Made by a program: the position numbers and the translations under genes. 64,000 bases of DNA. It comes from Desulfobacterales bacterium (GTDB taxonomy: Bacteria; Desulfobacterota; Desulfobacteria; Desulfobacterales; SpSt-501). Shown here one piece after another: positions 9,005 to 17,180 of the stretch (position 1 is the first letter of the stretch; every line of letters begins with the position of its first letter). The notes beneath the pieces were generated by a model. That model worked only from the letters and a program-made list of their open reading frames with translations, was not told where the DNA came from and searched no databases. The stretch is taken from NCBI GenBank assembly GCA_030834695.1, contig JAUQXK010000038.1:1-64000 (forward strand), given 5' to 3'.

Positions 9005-9158
9005 CGGCCGAAGTCGATTCCCACCCAGTTTCCCACCTCCGGCCCTGGTTTGCCCTTGTTTTTGGCCTTTATTTACGCCAAACTTTATCTGGGAAAATGT
9101 AGGGAGAGGGCGCAAGCTCTGAGGTTTTTAGAAATGCATAACAAATGGAGGGCGGGAG

Positions 9159-9959
9159 ATGAAAGTTTTTATTAGCTGGTCTGGTGATAAAAGCAAGGCC
9201 GCAGCGGAGGCCTTACGAGATTGGTTACCTCTTGTTATTCAGTCCGTAATTCCTTGGATGTCCAGGAAAGATATTGCAGCCGGAGCTAGTTGGAATAAAG
9301 CGCTTGCAAAAGAACTCGGAGAAACAAAGTATGGAATTATTTGTTTAACAAAGATGAACTTAAATGAACCTTGGATTAATTTTGAAACCGGTGCAATTTC
9401 AAAAACCATAAACGATGATGCATTCGTTTGCCCTTATCTCATTGATTTGGAGCCTGGTCAGATACCACCTGGACCCTTAGTGCAATTCCAGGCCAAAAAA
9501 GCGGATCAGGATCAAACGTTTGAATTGCTGCAGGGAATAAACAACGCAATGCCTGAAAAGGAAAAAAAAGTTCCTGAGATTAATTTGGAACGGCTTTTTT
9601 CTAAATTATGGCCCGACCTAAAGCAGAAGCTCGATGAGTTGCCGCAAGATGAAGGAGGTGAAGCTCCACTACGACAAACGGAAGATATGGTTGCGGAAAT
9701 ACTTGAAATTGTGCGCGAAATTAATAGGCCGAGAGGCCTTTTTTCCCAGCTCTCTTCAGATTTTCAATATACCCTTCCAGCAACTGTTTCATTAAAGTCA
9801 CCAGGCCTATCAGGCGCACTAGATGATATTCGAGTAGTTTTATCTTCTACTGCAAGTCCAAGTCCAAGCGAAAGTGTAAGCCCAAGTGCAAGCACAAGCC
9901 CTAGCGTAAGCGTAAAACAGGTCAAGACTAAAGCGCCTCAAGATCCTGAAGCAAAGTAA
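9159..9959 (+). CDS. TIR domain protein with Ser/Pro-rich tail
   Basis: This 266-residue protein has GGAGGGCGGGAG before its ATG. Residues 1-150 form a bacterial TIR domain: MKVFISWSGDKSK start, IPWMSRKDIAAG, GIICLTKMNLNEPWINFETGAISK with the putative catalytic Glu at position 76. Such domains in antiphage systems cleave or cyclise NAD. The C-terminal 40 residues are an unusual Ser/Pro/Thr/Val run made by imperfect six-base repeats (about 9850-9915), which may be a linker truncated before a lost effector or sensor domain. It is the first gene inside the tRNA-Glu island, so a defence role is likely but inferred. Confidence 0.85.
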   Translation: MKVFISWSGDKSKAAAEALRDWLPLVIQSVIPWMSRKDIAAGASWNKALAKELGETKYGIICLTKMNLNEPWINFETGAISKTINDDAFVCPYLIDLEPGQIPPGPLVQFQAKKADQDQTFELLQGINNAMPEKEKKVPEINLERLFSKLWPDLKQKLDELPQDEGGEAPLRQTEDMVAEILEIVREINRPRGLFSQLSSDFQYTLPATVSLKSPGLSGALDDIRVVLSSTASPSPSESVSPSASTSPSVSVKQVKTKAPQDPEAK

Positions 9960-9963
9960 TGCG

Positions 9964-10003
9964 CCCTCGCCACAAGCCCCACATTCAACGATCTCAGCCC
10001 GGC
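9964..10003 (+). repeat. Short repeat after stop codon, copy 1
   Basis: This segment shares about 30 of 38 bases with 14482-14521, including the exact core CAACGATCTC. Each copy begins within ten bases downstream of a stop codon (the TIR gene here, the GIY-YIG gene there). Function is unknown. Confidence 0.55.
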
Positions 10004-10040
10004 GAATGGTGTGGCATGGGCTGAAAACGGCCTTTCCCTG

Positions 10041-10135
10041 GCAGCTTGCCCTCTTATAGTTTCAAACGCATTTGTGTCTCTTAGCGGATGGTGATAACAT
10101 CCGACTAATCACCGAAGCGACAACTCTCTGATATC
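10041..10135 (+). repeat. Dispersed hairpin repeat, copy A
   Basis: It shares with 12358-12440 a long stretch reading GTTTCAnACnCATTTGTG, then CTTAGCGGATGGTGATA, an ATCCG hairpin arm and AATCACC. The terminal hairpin part (ATCCGaC..aTCACC) also occurs in the longer copies at 18165, 24269 and 39938. The palindromic core CGGATGgtgataaCATCCG can fold. Confidence 0.7.
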
Positions 10136-10354
10136 GTTTCGGTTCCTCGGCTCGATTTGATTTCTCCGTTTGGCCAAGGCATATTTCAAACTGAAAATGG
10201 TTCTTTTGAAAGTGCACCTGACCTGATTGTAAAAAAGATTTAAACAGTGCGATATTGAGATTACCTGTAAAAATATCTGTGAGGTTATCATGGTTGTTCA
10301 CAGCGAACCCAATTTTTCGGAAGAGCCTTTGAATTTTTGATCGGAGAGACCAAA

Positions 10355-10843
10355 ATGAAGACACGATCGGTTTTTTCCCTTTTTTTAGTTCTGTTTCTTT
10401 TTTCATCTTGTGTTTCTTCTCCAATATCAAGATCAGTTCGGCTCTATGATATGGAAAAGGGCGTCACGATAGAAGCAGTTATAAAGGACGCTCGGCAAGT
10501 ACATGGGCAAATAACAGCTAAGAATCAAATCACAGGAGAAGTTTTTATAGGTGAGTATAATTCGATAAGAGATGATATAGCGCGAAGAACGAGCGGATTA
10601 GGAGGTTCCTTTGGTTCTGGATATGGATCAGTTGGCCCCTACTCATTTTCACAATCTGGATATGCTTGGGCAACAGCAATAGGCTTCTCTTTTGAGGAAA
10701 ACAACAGGATATACGGCGCAGCTACTATGGTTGGAAATAAAAATACGATTATCGAGGCGGTTTATTCAGTAGATAGGCAGTCGCTACACGGATACGGTGT
10801 CGCACGTGATAATCTTGGAGCGCATTATAAGTTGCATTTCTAG
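10355..10843 (+). CDS. Putative lipoprotein, unknown function
   Basis: This 162-residue protein starts at MKTRSVFSLFLVLFLF, chosen because GGAGAG precedes this ATG at 10355 rather than the in-frame one at 10337. A classic lipoprotein signal ends in the lipobox FSSC (Cys near residue 20), so it should be lipidated and face the periplasm. The mature part has a beta-rich, Gly/Ser-rich stretch (SGLGGSFGSGYGSVG) and no recognised domain. It has no close operon partner: the nearest genes are the TIR and channel-like proteins, each separated by more than 150 bp. Confidence 0.65.
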   Translation: MKTRSVFSLFLVLFLFSSCVSSPISRSVRLYDMEKGVTIEAVIKDARQVHGQITAKNQITGEVFIGEYNSIRDDIARRTSGLGGSFGSGYGSVGPYSFSQSGYAWATAIGFSFEENNRIYGAATMVGNKNTIIEAVYSVDRQSLHGYGVARDNLGAHYKLHF

Positions 10844-10996
10844 GTAGACCATGCGACATTTCAGCATTTTTTTTGTTTTATTATATTTCAGTTTTTGATT
10901 TTTAATTTTTGTAATTTTTCGGAAAATCGCCTATCTATTTAATGTTAGATTTAAATTTTTGGTTGTAGGCTTTTACTTTCAAAAAAATGCCTTATT

Positions 10997-11746
10997 ATGA
11001 ATGAAAAATTGAAAAACTGTATAAATCAGATTAATTGCCTCTATAAATCTTATTTCAAAGATAGGCCATTCGTAACGCGTTTATCCTTTCTTTTGCTTAC
11101 CTATGGAGACCTACTTTCGATCAAATCACCAATTAATGGTTTAGACTATATATATCGTTTCCGGAACAACAATACAACGTTAGATGAAGATTTAAAACAA
11201 GCAAACAAATTAGATTTTTTTATATTTTTAATTTTTATTTTATGGATCGTAATAGTTTCTGTACCATTAAAATGGAACTTTGCTGCGCTTCAATGGTTTG
11301 CTTGGATATTTGGTTCTTATCGACTCTGGGATATTTTAAATCAAAGATTTAGAAGTATCTTTATCGATCCATTCTTTTTCAGTAAAGATCCGAACAAAAA
11401 TTTCGAACAAAATAAAACAGGTCATCTAATTGATTCTTTCCGTTCTCTCCTTTTTGCTTTTCTTAACTATTTGGAAATCGTACTAATTTTCGCAACATTC
11501 TACAAGAATATGTCATGTGGATCCTTTAATGTCAACCTATCTGGATTCGATTCATTTTATTTTAGCATAGTTACTATCACTACACTCGGGTATGGTGATA
11601 TCCATCCAGCTATAGAAACCATATGGCCTAAAATATTGATAACAATAGAGCTACTTATAGGGCTGACTTTCATTATTCTAATAATTGCTGCGGTTGTAGA
11701 AAAAATCACAAAATTTTATGGAAGCGAAAAACTACGAAAAAAGTAG
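10997..11746 (+). CDS. K+ channel-like two-helix pore protein
   Basis: This 249-residue, very AT-rich gene encodes an N-terminal soluble region, hydrophobic segments at about 73-100 and 148-168, then the pore loop SIVTITTLGYGDIHP. The canonical selectivity filter TTLGYGD is at residues 195-201, followed by a last helix at about 209-233. The domain belongs to the ion-channel-2 family and predicts potassium selectivity. No RCK/TrkA domain follows, so gating is unknown. The base composition differs strongly from neighbours, suggesting recent transfer. Membrane channel genes of this kind also occur as effectors in defence islands, but nothing here proves that role. Confidence 0.8.
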   Translation: MNEKLKNCINQINCLYKSYFKDRPFVTRLSFLLLTYGDLLSIKSPINGLDYIYRFRNNNTTLDEDLKQANKLDFFIFLIFILWIVIVSVPLKWNFAALQWFAWIFGSYRLWDILNQRFRSIFIDPFFFSKDPNKNFEQNKTGHLIDSFRSLLFAFLNYLEIVLIFATFYKNMSCGSFNVNLSGFDSFYFSIVTITTLGYGDIHPAIETIWPKILITIELLIGLTFIILIIAAVVEKITKFYGSEKLRKK

Positions 11747-12011
11747 CTATCAATAACTATCTGTATTAGGCATTTTTTCTTATTGGAATCAGAGTTTTCT
11801 ACAAATGATTATCATCATATGTATAAACTCGCAGAGCCCAGAGCCTCTCGAAAATTACTACTTGTGCCTGTGGTAATCATATCACCAGGAAATCAGTATA
11901 TGAAAAAATATTTGTTTGTGACAGCTTATTCACATCCACCACTCGCCGGGTCTGCGTTCCTTCACGATAACGCCCATATTGCCTTCCTTACCCTGTCCTC
12001 CTTTTCTCCGA

Positions 12012-12047
12012 CCGAGCGGCTCTCCCCGACCGCTCGGCTTTATTTGT
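12012..12047 (+). terminator. Rho-independent terminator
   Basis: A perfect 8-bp GC stem CCGAGCGG/CCGCTCGG with a 10-base loop is followed by C and TTTATTTGT. It lies about 265 bases after the channel gene and points rightward. Confidence 0.75.
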
Positions 12048-12219
12048 CCTAAAGTTTTCTCCGGACTGCCGATAATGGAACAAGGGGGGGCGGCGATTGG
12101 AACCTTTCACGAGACGAACTCGTTGACCATAACCCATAAGCCTTAGTGACTGACGCTTTAATCTCTAACCCATTCGCCGCTCCCCAGCAACCATCAACCC
12201 GCAGCCCGATCACCACTTG

Positions 12220-12327
12220 GTGAAGAAACCCATCCCACTCCACGACTTTTCACTTGCTGCAATAATCGGTGCCATGATCGTTGTTGGCGCCGTGGCCGCC
12301 TTCGTTGTGAATCTGCTTTTCGATTAG
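12220..12327 (+). CDS. Possible 35-residue single-pass membrane peptide
   Basis: A GTG-initiated frame encodes KKPIPLHDFS followed by a strongly hydrophobic helix (LAAIIGAMIVVGAVAAFVV) and NLLFD. The pattern of short polar head plus one transmembrane helix is not random-looking. There is no good ribosome site and the frame is open upstream to about 12166 without ATG, so it may instead be the C-terminal stump of a longer lost gene. Confidence 0.3.
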   Translation: MKKPIPLHDFSLAAIIGAMIVVGAVAAFVVNLLFD

Positions 12328-12357
12328 CCCCGGCAATCCTATAGCATCCGGTGGCCG

Positions 12358-12452
12358 TTGCTTGCCTATGGTTTCAGACTCATTTGTGTCTCTTAGCGGA
12401 TGGTGATATCATCCGGCAAATCACCAAAATGCAAAATCTGTGATACTATCAA
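12358..12452 (+). repeat. Dispersed hairpin repeat, copy B
   Basis: Closest relative of copy A (10041). It contains CGGATGgtgatatCATCCG as a near-perfect inverted repeat and a second possible pairing between GGTGAT and ATCACC. It lies about 110 bases upstream of the gene at 12561. Confidence 0.7.
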
Positions 12453-12560
12453 TTCCCACGGTTTTTTAACCGTTTCGAATGCAAGAGCGTTGAAATTCCC
12501 ACTATCTAACGGAGTTCATCGGAAAATATTGAATAACTTGTTAGCTACAAGAAGAGAAAC

Positions 12561-13139
12561 ATGAAGCTGATGGATGAAGCGCTTCAATCGCATTCTTGCG
12601 TAATAAGCGTCATGGGGGCTCACGCAAATGAAGGCATCGAGATAATCTTCGGCAGAAAGATGCAGGATATAGATAGGACTGGCACGACGTACTGGTTGAT
12701 GAGGTCCCCAAAGGCACGTCCCCCAGAAGTTCAGGACATCTGCAAAACGAATACATCTTACGTAATCTTCATTGAACCTGCGTCCAAGGGGGGGGTGCGC
12801 CCAACCACGACAGAGGATGCCGCATCTCAGTTTTCGCCAGACAGGAGATCATGGAAGGCGCTGCCTTCCGGAATTGGCCCTGTCACCGGGAAACTTGATA
12901 CAGCCGCCACCGCACTCGTATTAGACAGGCTGGAGACGGTTCCATCAGGGACGATCGACCTTTGGGCATACGGAGAGGCAGCAGGTTCGAGGACGCCACT
13001 CAAATTCATTCTTGGGTGTTCGACGGTGTGTGCAGTGAAAAATGATATGTCGTCTCATCCAGAACGAATGAAATCTAGGTACAGATCGGTTGTTGCTGTG
13101 GCCCGACTTGTAAGTCCATTTTGTGTGTGGTTGAAATGA
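12561..13139 (+). CDS. Hypothetical protein, cassette-like gene
   Basis: This 192-residue soluble protein shows no family I recognise. The first half reads as an alpha/beta domain (CVISVMGAHANEGIEIIFGRKM..., TSYVIFIEPAS) and a second block is around GKLDTAATALVLDRLE and TIDLWAYGEA. The gene starts 15 bases after a GTTAGCT heptamer (12540-12546) and stops three bases before CGCTAAC (13142-13148). That framing resembles an integron gene cassette, though no full attC structure could be drawn. The ribosome site is GAAGAG. It is probably a real gene acquired as a unit. Confidence 0.55.
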   Translation: MKLMDEALQSHSCVISVMGAHANEGIEIIFGRKMQDIDRTGTTYWLMRSPKARPPEVQDICKTNTSYVIFIEPASKGGVRPTTTEDAASQFSPDRRSWKALPSGIGPVTGKLDTAATALVLDRLETVPSGTIDLWAYGEAAGSRTPLKFILGCSTVCAVKNDMSSHPERMKSRYRSVVAVARLVSPFCVWLK

Positions 13140-13279
13140 ATCGCTAACCAGGCGTTGTAGCTGGCCGTCACGCTTGCATTTAGCCCTATCGTGACCATAG
13201 GGAATCATGGGCGAAGGTGAGGGCGGGTGGCAAACGCGCCGCTTACCTCAAATCCGTTAGGCCGATACCAGAAGAGCAC

Positions 13280-13630
13280 ATGAACCGTTGGGGCATACCT
13301 GACTGGCTCGAAGAGGAAGTGAGGGATCGAGATAAGGTTTGCGTCTATTGTGGCATCCAGATGATCGAGCAGACGCCTCTCCCTGGGCATCGAAAGACTC
13401 TTGCAACATGGGAACACATTATCAACGACGAAAGTATCGTCACCCGTGAGAATATAGCCCGATGTTGTGTTGCGTGCAATTCAAGCAAAGGAACAAAGAA
13501 TCTCGCTGATTGGCTGCAAACGAATTATTGTAAGAGGCGAGGAATTAACAAAAACACAGTTGCGCAAGTAGTGAAAGAGGTATTGCGATTCCAAGACAAC
13601 CTTGATGTTAAACCCTCGGAGGGACTATGA
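13280..13630 (+). CDS. HNH endonuclease
   Basis: From ATG 13280 (AAGAG precedes it; an in-frame start at 13217 is possible) the product is 116 residues long. It contains a zinc-finger-like HNH fold: CVYCG near residue 20, then TWEHIINDESIVTRENIARCCVACNSSKG, with the first catalytic His in TWEH and the second CxxC. The tail NLADWLQTNYC is typical of small stand-alone HNH nucleases. Its stop overlaps the start of a GIY-YIG gene by ATGA, so the two nucleases are translated together. DNA cleavage is expected; specificity is unknown. Confidence 0.85.
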   Translation: MNRWGIPDWLEEEVRDRDKVCVYCGIQMIEQTPLPGHRKTLATWEHIINDESIVTRENIARCCVACNSSKGTKNLADWLQTNYCKRRGINKNTVAQVVKEVLRFQDNLDVKPSEGL

Positions 13631-14475
13631 CATCAGCCACCATCAAGCTCTTCATCCCAAAGGGGGACGCTAAGAGTTTGCGAACAGCCGAAATCTCAAA
13701 TTGGACTGGGAAGGCTGTAGCCGCTCCTCGTACTGAACTTGATGAACTATTATCGCGTGAGGAGCTTGAAAAAGCCGGAATATACATACTTACAGGTAGT
13801 GACCCGACGACCAATGCCCCTCGTGCATACATTGGCGAGGCCGAGGTCATACGCGAACGGTTGAAGCAACATAAGTCAAAGGAATTTTGGGTTTCGGCTA
13901 TCGTCTTTGTAAGCAAGGACGAAAATTTAACAAAGGCCCATGTTAGATATCTTGAAAGTCGTCTTCTTGCTGAAGCGGCAAAGGTCAATAGATTTACGCT
14001 TGAACAAAATCAGTCGTCCGGCTCAAAGTTGCCCGAATCAGATCGTGAAGACATGGAGGTCTTTCTCTCGCGCATTCGCCAGCTTCTTCCCGTTCTCGGT
14101 TCCGATATCCTCTCTCCGATTTCCCAACCAGATACAACAGGCCAGCGTGGAGGTGTGCTTCATTGCCGTATGAAAGGGGCCGATGGACGAGGTCAGCGCA
14201 CCCCAAATGGTTTTGTGGTGTTTAGCGGCTCCACAGCTGTATTGGAAGAACGTCCATCTATGGAGAAGTATCCATATGTATTGGCTCAACGCAAACAACT
14301 AATTGCCGAAGGGGTACTAATTGAGAGGGAAGGTTTTTTGGTCTTCACAAAAGATACCGAGTTCTCCAGTCCTTCAGCAGCGGCGGCTGTCATACACGGT
14401 GGTAGCGCAAATGGACTCATCGCATGGAAAACTGAAGGTGGCAAATCACTCAAGCAACTCGACGAGCAAACCTAA
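13627..14475 (+). CDS. GIY-YIG nuclease with C-terminal DUF4357
   Basis: This 282-residue protein has a GIY-YIG fold at about residues 48-125: GIYILTG, PRAYIGEAEVIRERLKQH, and LTKAHVRYLESRLL containing the catalytic Glu. A C-terminal DUF4357 domain (residues about 165-275) shows PNGFVVFSGSTA and LIAEGVL. This architecture occurs in restriction/defence neighbourhoods and selfish elements. Translation is coupled to the HNH gene by the ATGA overlap. A short repeat shared with the TIR gene follows seven bases after the stop. Just beyond, the sequence changes to an inverted prophage block. Confidence 0.88.
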   Translation: MTSATIKLFIPKGDAKSLRTAEISNWTGKAVAAPRTELDELLSREELEKAGIYILTGSDPTTNAPRAYIGEAEVIRERLKQHKSKEFWVSAIVFVSKDENLTKAHVRYLESRLLAEAAKVNRFTLEQNQSSGSKLPESDREDMEVFLSRIRQLLPVLGSDILSPISQPDTTGQRGGVLHCRMKGADGRGQRTPNGFVVFSGSTAVLEERPSMEKYPYVLAQRKQLIAEGVLIEREGFLVFTKDTEFSSPSAAAAVIHGGSANGLIAWKTEGGKSLKQLDEQT

Positions 14476-14728
14476 AAAATACCCTCATTACAAGCCCAAG
14501 ACTCAACGATCTCCGGCCGGCCGGAAATAGCCACAGCAGCCCTCGAAGGATGCCGGGAAGCTTCCGCCGGATCGCCTCACGGCCAAGGGTCGGGAAGGTT
14601 TCAGCATGGAAGGCCGGCTGCTGCTGTTCGTCATTTTGCTGCTTCGGTCGTTGCAGCTCCCTCGGTGCGTTCCATACGCCCAGCGCTTCGCGGTTTGCGC
14701 CCAGGATGGTTTTCTTTTCTTCGAGCAT
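14450..14728 (-). CDS. Small prophage protein, 3' end fused to island DNA
   Basis: It starts at MLEEKKTILGANREAL with AAGGAG seven bases upstream. The first 72 residues (to about LLWLFPAGR) look like a normal charged phage protein. The remaining 20 residues are coded by the antisense of the GIY-YIG 3' end and are probably a junction artefact, so the native C-terminus is likely lost. It is the last member of the minus-strand block 17180-14450. Confidence 0.5.
   Translation of the reverse strand: MLEEKKTILGANREALGVWNAPRELQRPKQQNDEQQQPAFHAETFPTLGREAIRRKLPGILRGLLWLFPAGRRSLSLGLVMRVFFRFARRVA
14482..14521 (+). repeat. Short repeat after stop codon, copy 2
   Basis: Partner of 9964-10003, with the exact core CAACGATCTC. 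It starts seven bases downstream of the GIY-YIG stop and marks the border between the nuclease pair and the inverted prophage fragment. Confidence 0.55.
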
Positions 14729-14783
14729 GTCAAAACTCCTTGGTAAGCCGGATGCAGCCGCAGCCACACCCGGCGTTCAGGTT

Positions 14784-15188
14784 TTACCAGCCGGGAAGGC
14801 TCATCCGGCTGCGCTTGATGTATTCCGCTCTTGCTTGCATGAGTTCCCGGCGCAAGATGCTTTGTGCTTCGCTCTCAATCCGTCGCCGCATGTCCCCGGT
14901 GATGACGTTGCCGGACTTTTTCAATTCGTCAACCTTCGTCTGAACCTGCTTCGATGCCCGTTGCACAGCCTCAATCATGGTCTTGCTGCTGCCCAGCTCG
15001 CGCCCGATGCCCACTTCAGTGGAAAGCATGTCAAGATCGCGTTGGTCAAGAAACCCGTGAAACTTTCCGATGTCCGCCCCGATGGCCTTCATATCAAGCC
15101 CCGCGTGGTCGTGGTCTCGATCCTGAAACGCCTTGCCGTCTTCGCCCATGTGTGAATAATTAACTTCTACCGTTGTGTTTTCTGCCAT
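14784..15188 (-). CDS. Hypothetical coiled-coil phage protein
   Basis: This 134-residue hydrophilic protein has AAAAGGAG before its ATG. It is mostly helical, with a heptad-like region at residues 60-125 (SSKTMIEAVQRASKQVQTKVDELKK and RRRIESEAQSILRREL), suggesting a scaffold or head-tail accessory protein. No family is recognised. It lies between the small protein at 14728 and the 262-residue protein, all in terminase orientation with gaps of about 50 bp. Confidence 0.65.
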   Translation of the reverse strand: MAENTTVEVNYSHMGEDGKAFQDRDHDHAGLDMKAIGADIGKFHGFLDQRDLDMLSTEVGIGRELGSSKTMIEAVQRASKQVQTKVDELKKSGNVITGDMRRRIESEAQSILRRELMQARAEYIKRSRMSLPGW

Positions 15189-15240
15189 TGCTTACTTCTC
15201 CTTTTGATGCGGCCCGCGTCAATGCAGGCCGGTTGTGGAA

Positions 15241-16029
15241 TTAATCATCATCTTTCAGAATCTTCCAGGGGTCATATCCGCCTTCCCCCATGAATTTATC
15301 CATGAATCTATCGGGACTCCACTTGCTGTTTTTATAGTGGCCCTCGTTGTTTAAAATGTCCCACGGACTCCATTCTCGCGGTTTCTCCTGGTACCCGGGT
15401 TCATCAGTAGGCCAGCCGTATAGCGCAACCAGCAGATAGAGCACAGCAGCTTCTGCCGGGAAATCTTCGTCGGAAAGATCGGGGGCCATCTTGGGCAGGC
15501 CGTCGAGCAATTTCTCGAAACCGGCGCCCTCACGATAAATCACCCGTTTACTTCTCATCAGGTCTTTGAGAATGCTGGCGTGAGCTGCAATGTGGCCTTC
15601 TTTGTCTGTGTATGGCGGGCGGTTGATGGACAAGCGTTCCTGCACATGCCGGCTTGAGTTGAATGCTCGGATCGTATCGTCTTCAACCGGCGTAACGCGT
15701 GCGTAGATGTCTTCCACATCATACTTCACCGCCTGTGCCTGAACCTGGCGCAAAAGCTCCATGCCGTCCGTGAACAAAGCAAACTCGATAAGGAATAATT
15801 TGCGCGGGGCGTTGCTCGGCGGAATCTTGCAGAACTCAGCGGCCAGCACCACACAGCCGGGCTTTTCCTTCGGGAACACGAAACACAGCCGCGGGCGGTA
15901 GATTAAAATCTTTTCTTCCCGGTTCATTGCCTTAACGCCATTTTTCGCAAATTCAAACAGTCTGGGATAGTCGGCCTTCGGGTCCTCTGGTCGCCGGACT
16001 CTCTTTACTTCGAAATTTTCTTCTTGCAT
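15241..16029 (-). CDS. Hypothetical phage protein
   Basis: This 262-residue protein has a strong AAAAGGAG site. It is acidic and aromatic-rich, with a motif-like start (KVRRPEDPKADYPRLFEFAKNG) and a C-terminus rich in Trp, Asp and Lys (REWSPWDILNNEG, DPWKILKDDD). No signal peptide or membrane helix is seen and no family is recognised. It follows the terminase remnant by 20 bp on the same strand, which suggests a packaging or head function. Confidence 0.65.
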   Translation of the reverse strand: MQEENFEVKRVRRPEDPKADYPRLFEFAKNGVKAMNREEKILIYRPRLCFVFPKEKPGCVVLAAEFCKIPPSNAPRKLFLIEFALFTDGMELLRQVQAQAVKYDVEDIYARVTPVEDDTIRAFNSSRHVQERLSINRPPYTDKEGHIAAHASILKDLMRSKRVIYREGAGFEKLLDGLPKMAPDLSDEDFPAEAAVLYLLVALYGWPTDEPGYQEKPREWSPWDILNNEGHYKNSKWSPDRFMDKFMGEGGYDPWKILKDDD

Positions 16030-16049
16030 GTTAATTACTCCTTTTTTTG

Positions 16050-17180
16050 TCAGAGGGTTTCAAACGGAATACCTTCAAAGAATCCTTGGCCGGCCTTTTC
16101 CAATGCCATGGCCGCATAATTAAATGAATGCCGGAAATGGTCCGCGCCAAGCTTCACATAGACATAGCGCTTGCTGCCGGTTTCTTCGTCTTCCTCAAGT
16201 TTTTTGGCCGTGTTGTGCAGGTGTTTAGCGAACTCGCGCACCACGTCACACTCCTTCGGAAGTAAAATGTTTCGGTCCTGAATCAGCTTACCGCTGGCAT
16301 CAAGTGATTCCGTGCGGTTCACCAGAACCGTCAAGTTCTTTTCGTTCCATTGCGGTGCGCCCTTCTGGTGCTCGTTGTAGAAATTCAGGAACACGCGGCC
16401 GGCGTGCCTCTCAGCGAATGCCCTTGCGTTGCGCTGCTCGGGTAGGGCATCGACCACCGCCCGGCCCACGGTGAAGCGCTTCATCAGGCCGTCAAGGTCT
16501 TCCCAATCCTTATAAACGCCTAAGTGCACAACATCGCCGGCCCGGTCGTAATGCGGTTTCAGAATGGTGACGTGCAAATCACTTCCCTGGTCAACGCCCA
16601 TGCAACAGACTTCGCCGCAACTCGAAGCGATACCGGCATCGCCGCACAGGGCGAGCACTTCTTCAACGGATAGCCGGTTCTCGGCTTCAACGTAGGCAAG
16701 CCCTAGACACAGATTGTAAAAGTTTGATAGCGTGCGTGCGGTCCTGAACTTCCGCAACAGCTCGGCCGGGTCAACATATGCGCTGTGAAGCTGTGAATGC
16801 TGGTATCCTCTGCGGTCCGCGCCCGGCTTCTTGGCAACCCACTGGCCTTTCGAAATGTCCAACTCTCGGTTACAACCGACACACGCCCGGTAGGTGCGCC
16901 CTTTTCTTTCGTGCAGGCATCCGGGGAACTCATCCACCAGATTGCACCAGCGGCCGCAGCCGTCGCACTTGAGCAACCAGAACCGCTGGTCGGTCTCCTG
17001 AAACGCCCGGTCAATTCCGAAGTCCGGTAGGCTTGGGTTTGATAGCATGAGCACTTCCTTGAACTCGGAATGCGCCATGCGCTCCTGCGCCATTTCAACC
17101 GCGCTTTGGTCCTTAGCCTCATCCAGTTCTTCAAGTACTACTATATCTACCGGGACCGATTTCAGGCCAACACGGCTACC
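16050..17180 (-). pseudogene. Phage terminase large subunit, 5'-truncated
   Basis: The frame is open from 17180 and reads GSRVGLKSVPVDIVVLEELDEA, the Walker B region of GpA-type large terminases, then MLSNPSLPDFGI. A zinc-like CDGCGRWC / ACVGCNREL pair and a nuclease domain with MGVDQGSD and AVVDALPEQ follow. The first ATG (17093) falls after Walker B, and the Walker A half of the ATPase is missing. The 5' end is cut exactly where a plus-strand TOPRIM fragment starts, so this is a deletion or recombination scar. The packaging motor cannot be functional. Confidence 0.85.

Noticed and set aside
9850-9915. Possible CRISPR-like short repeats
   Set aside because: The periodic units are only about six bases with no spacers and lie inside the reading frame of the TIR gene; this is a coding microsatellite.
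14550-15155. 201-codon plus-strand frame over the prophage block
   Set aside because: It is opposite two minus-strand genes that have good ribosome sites; its Cys/Ser-rich, low-complexity product looks like an antisense shadow.
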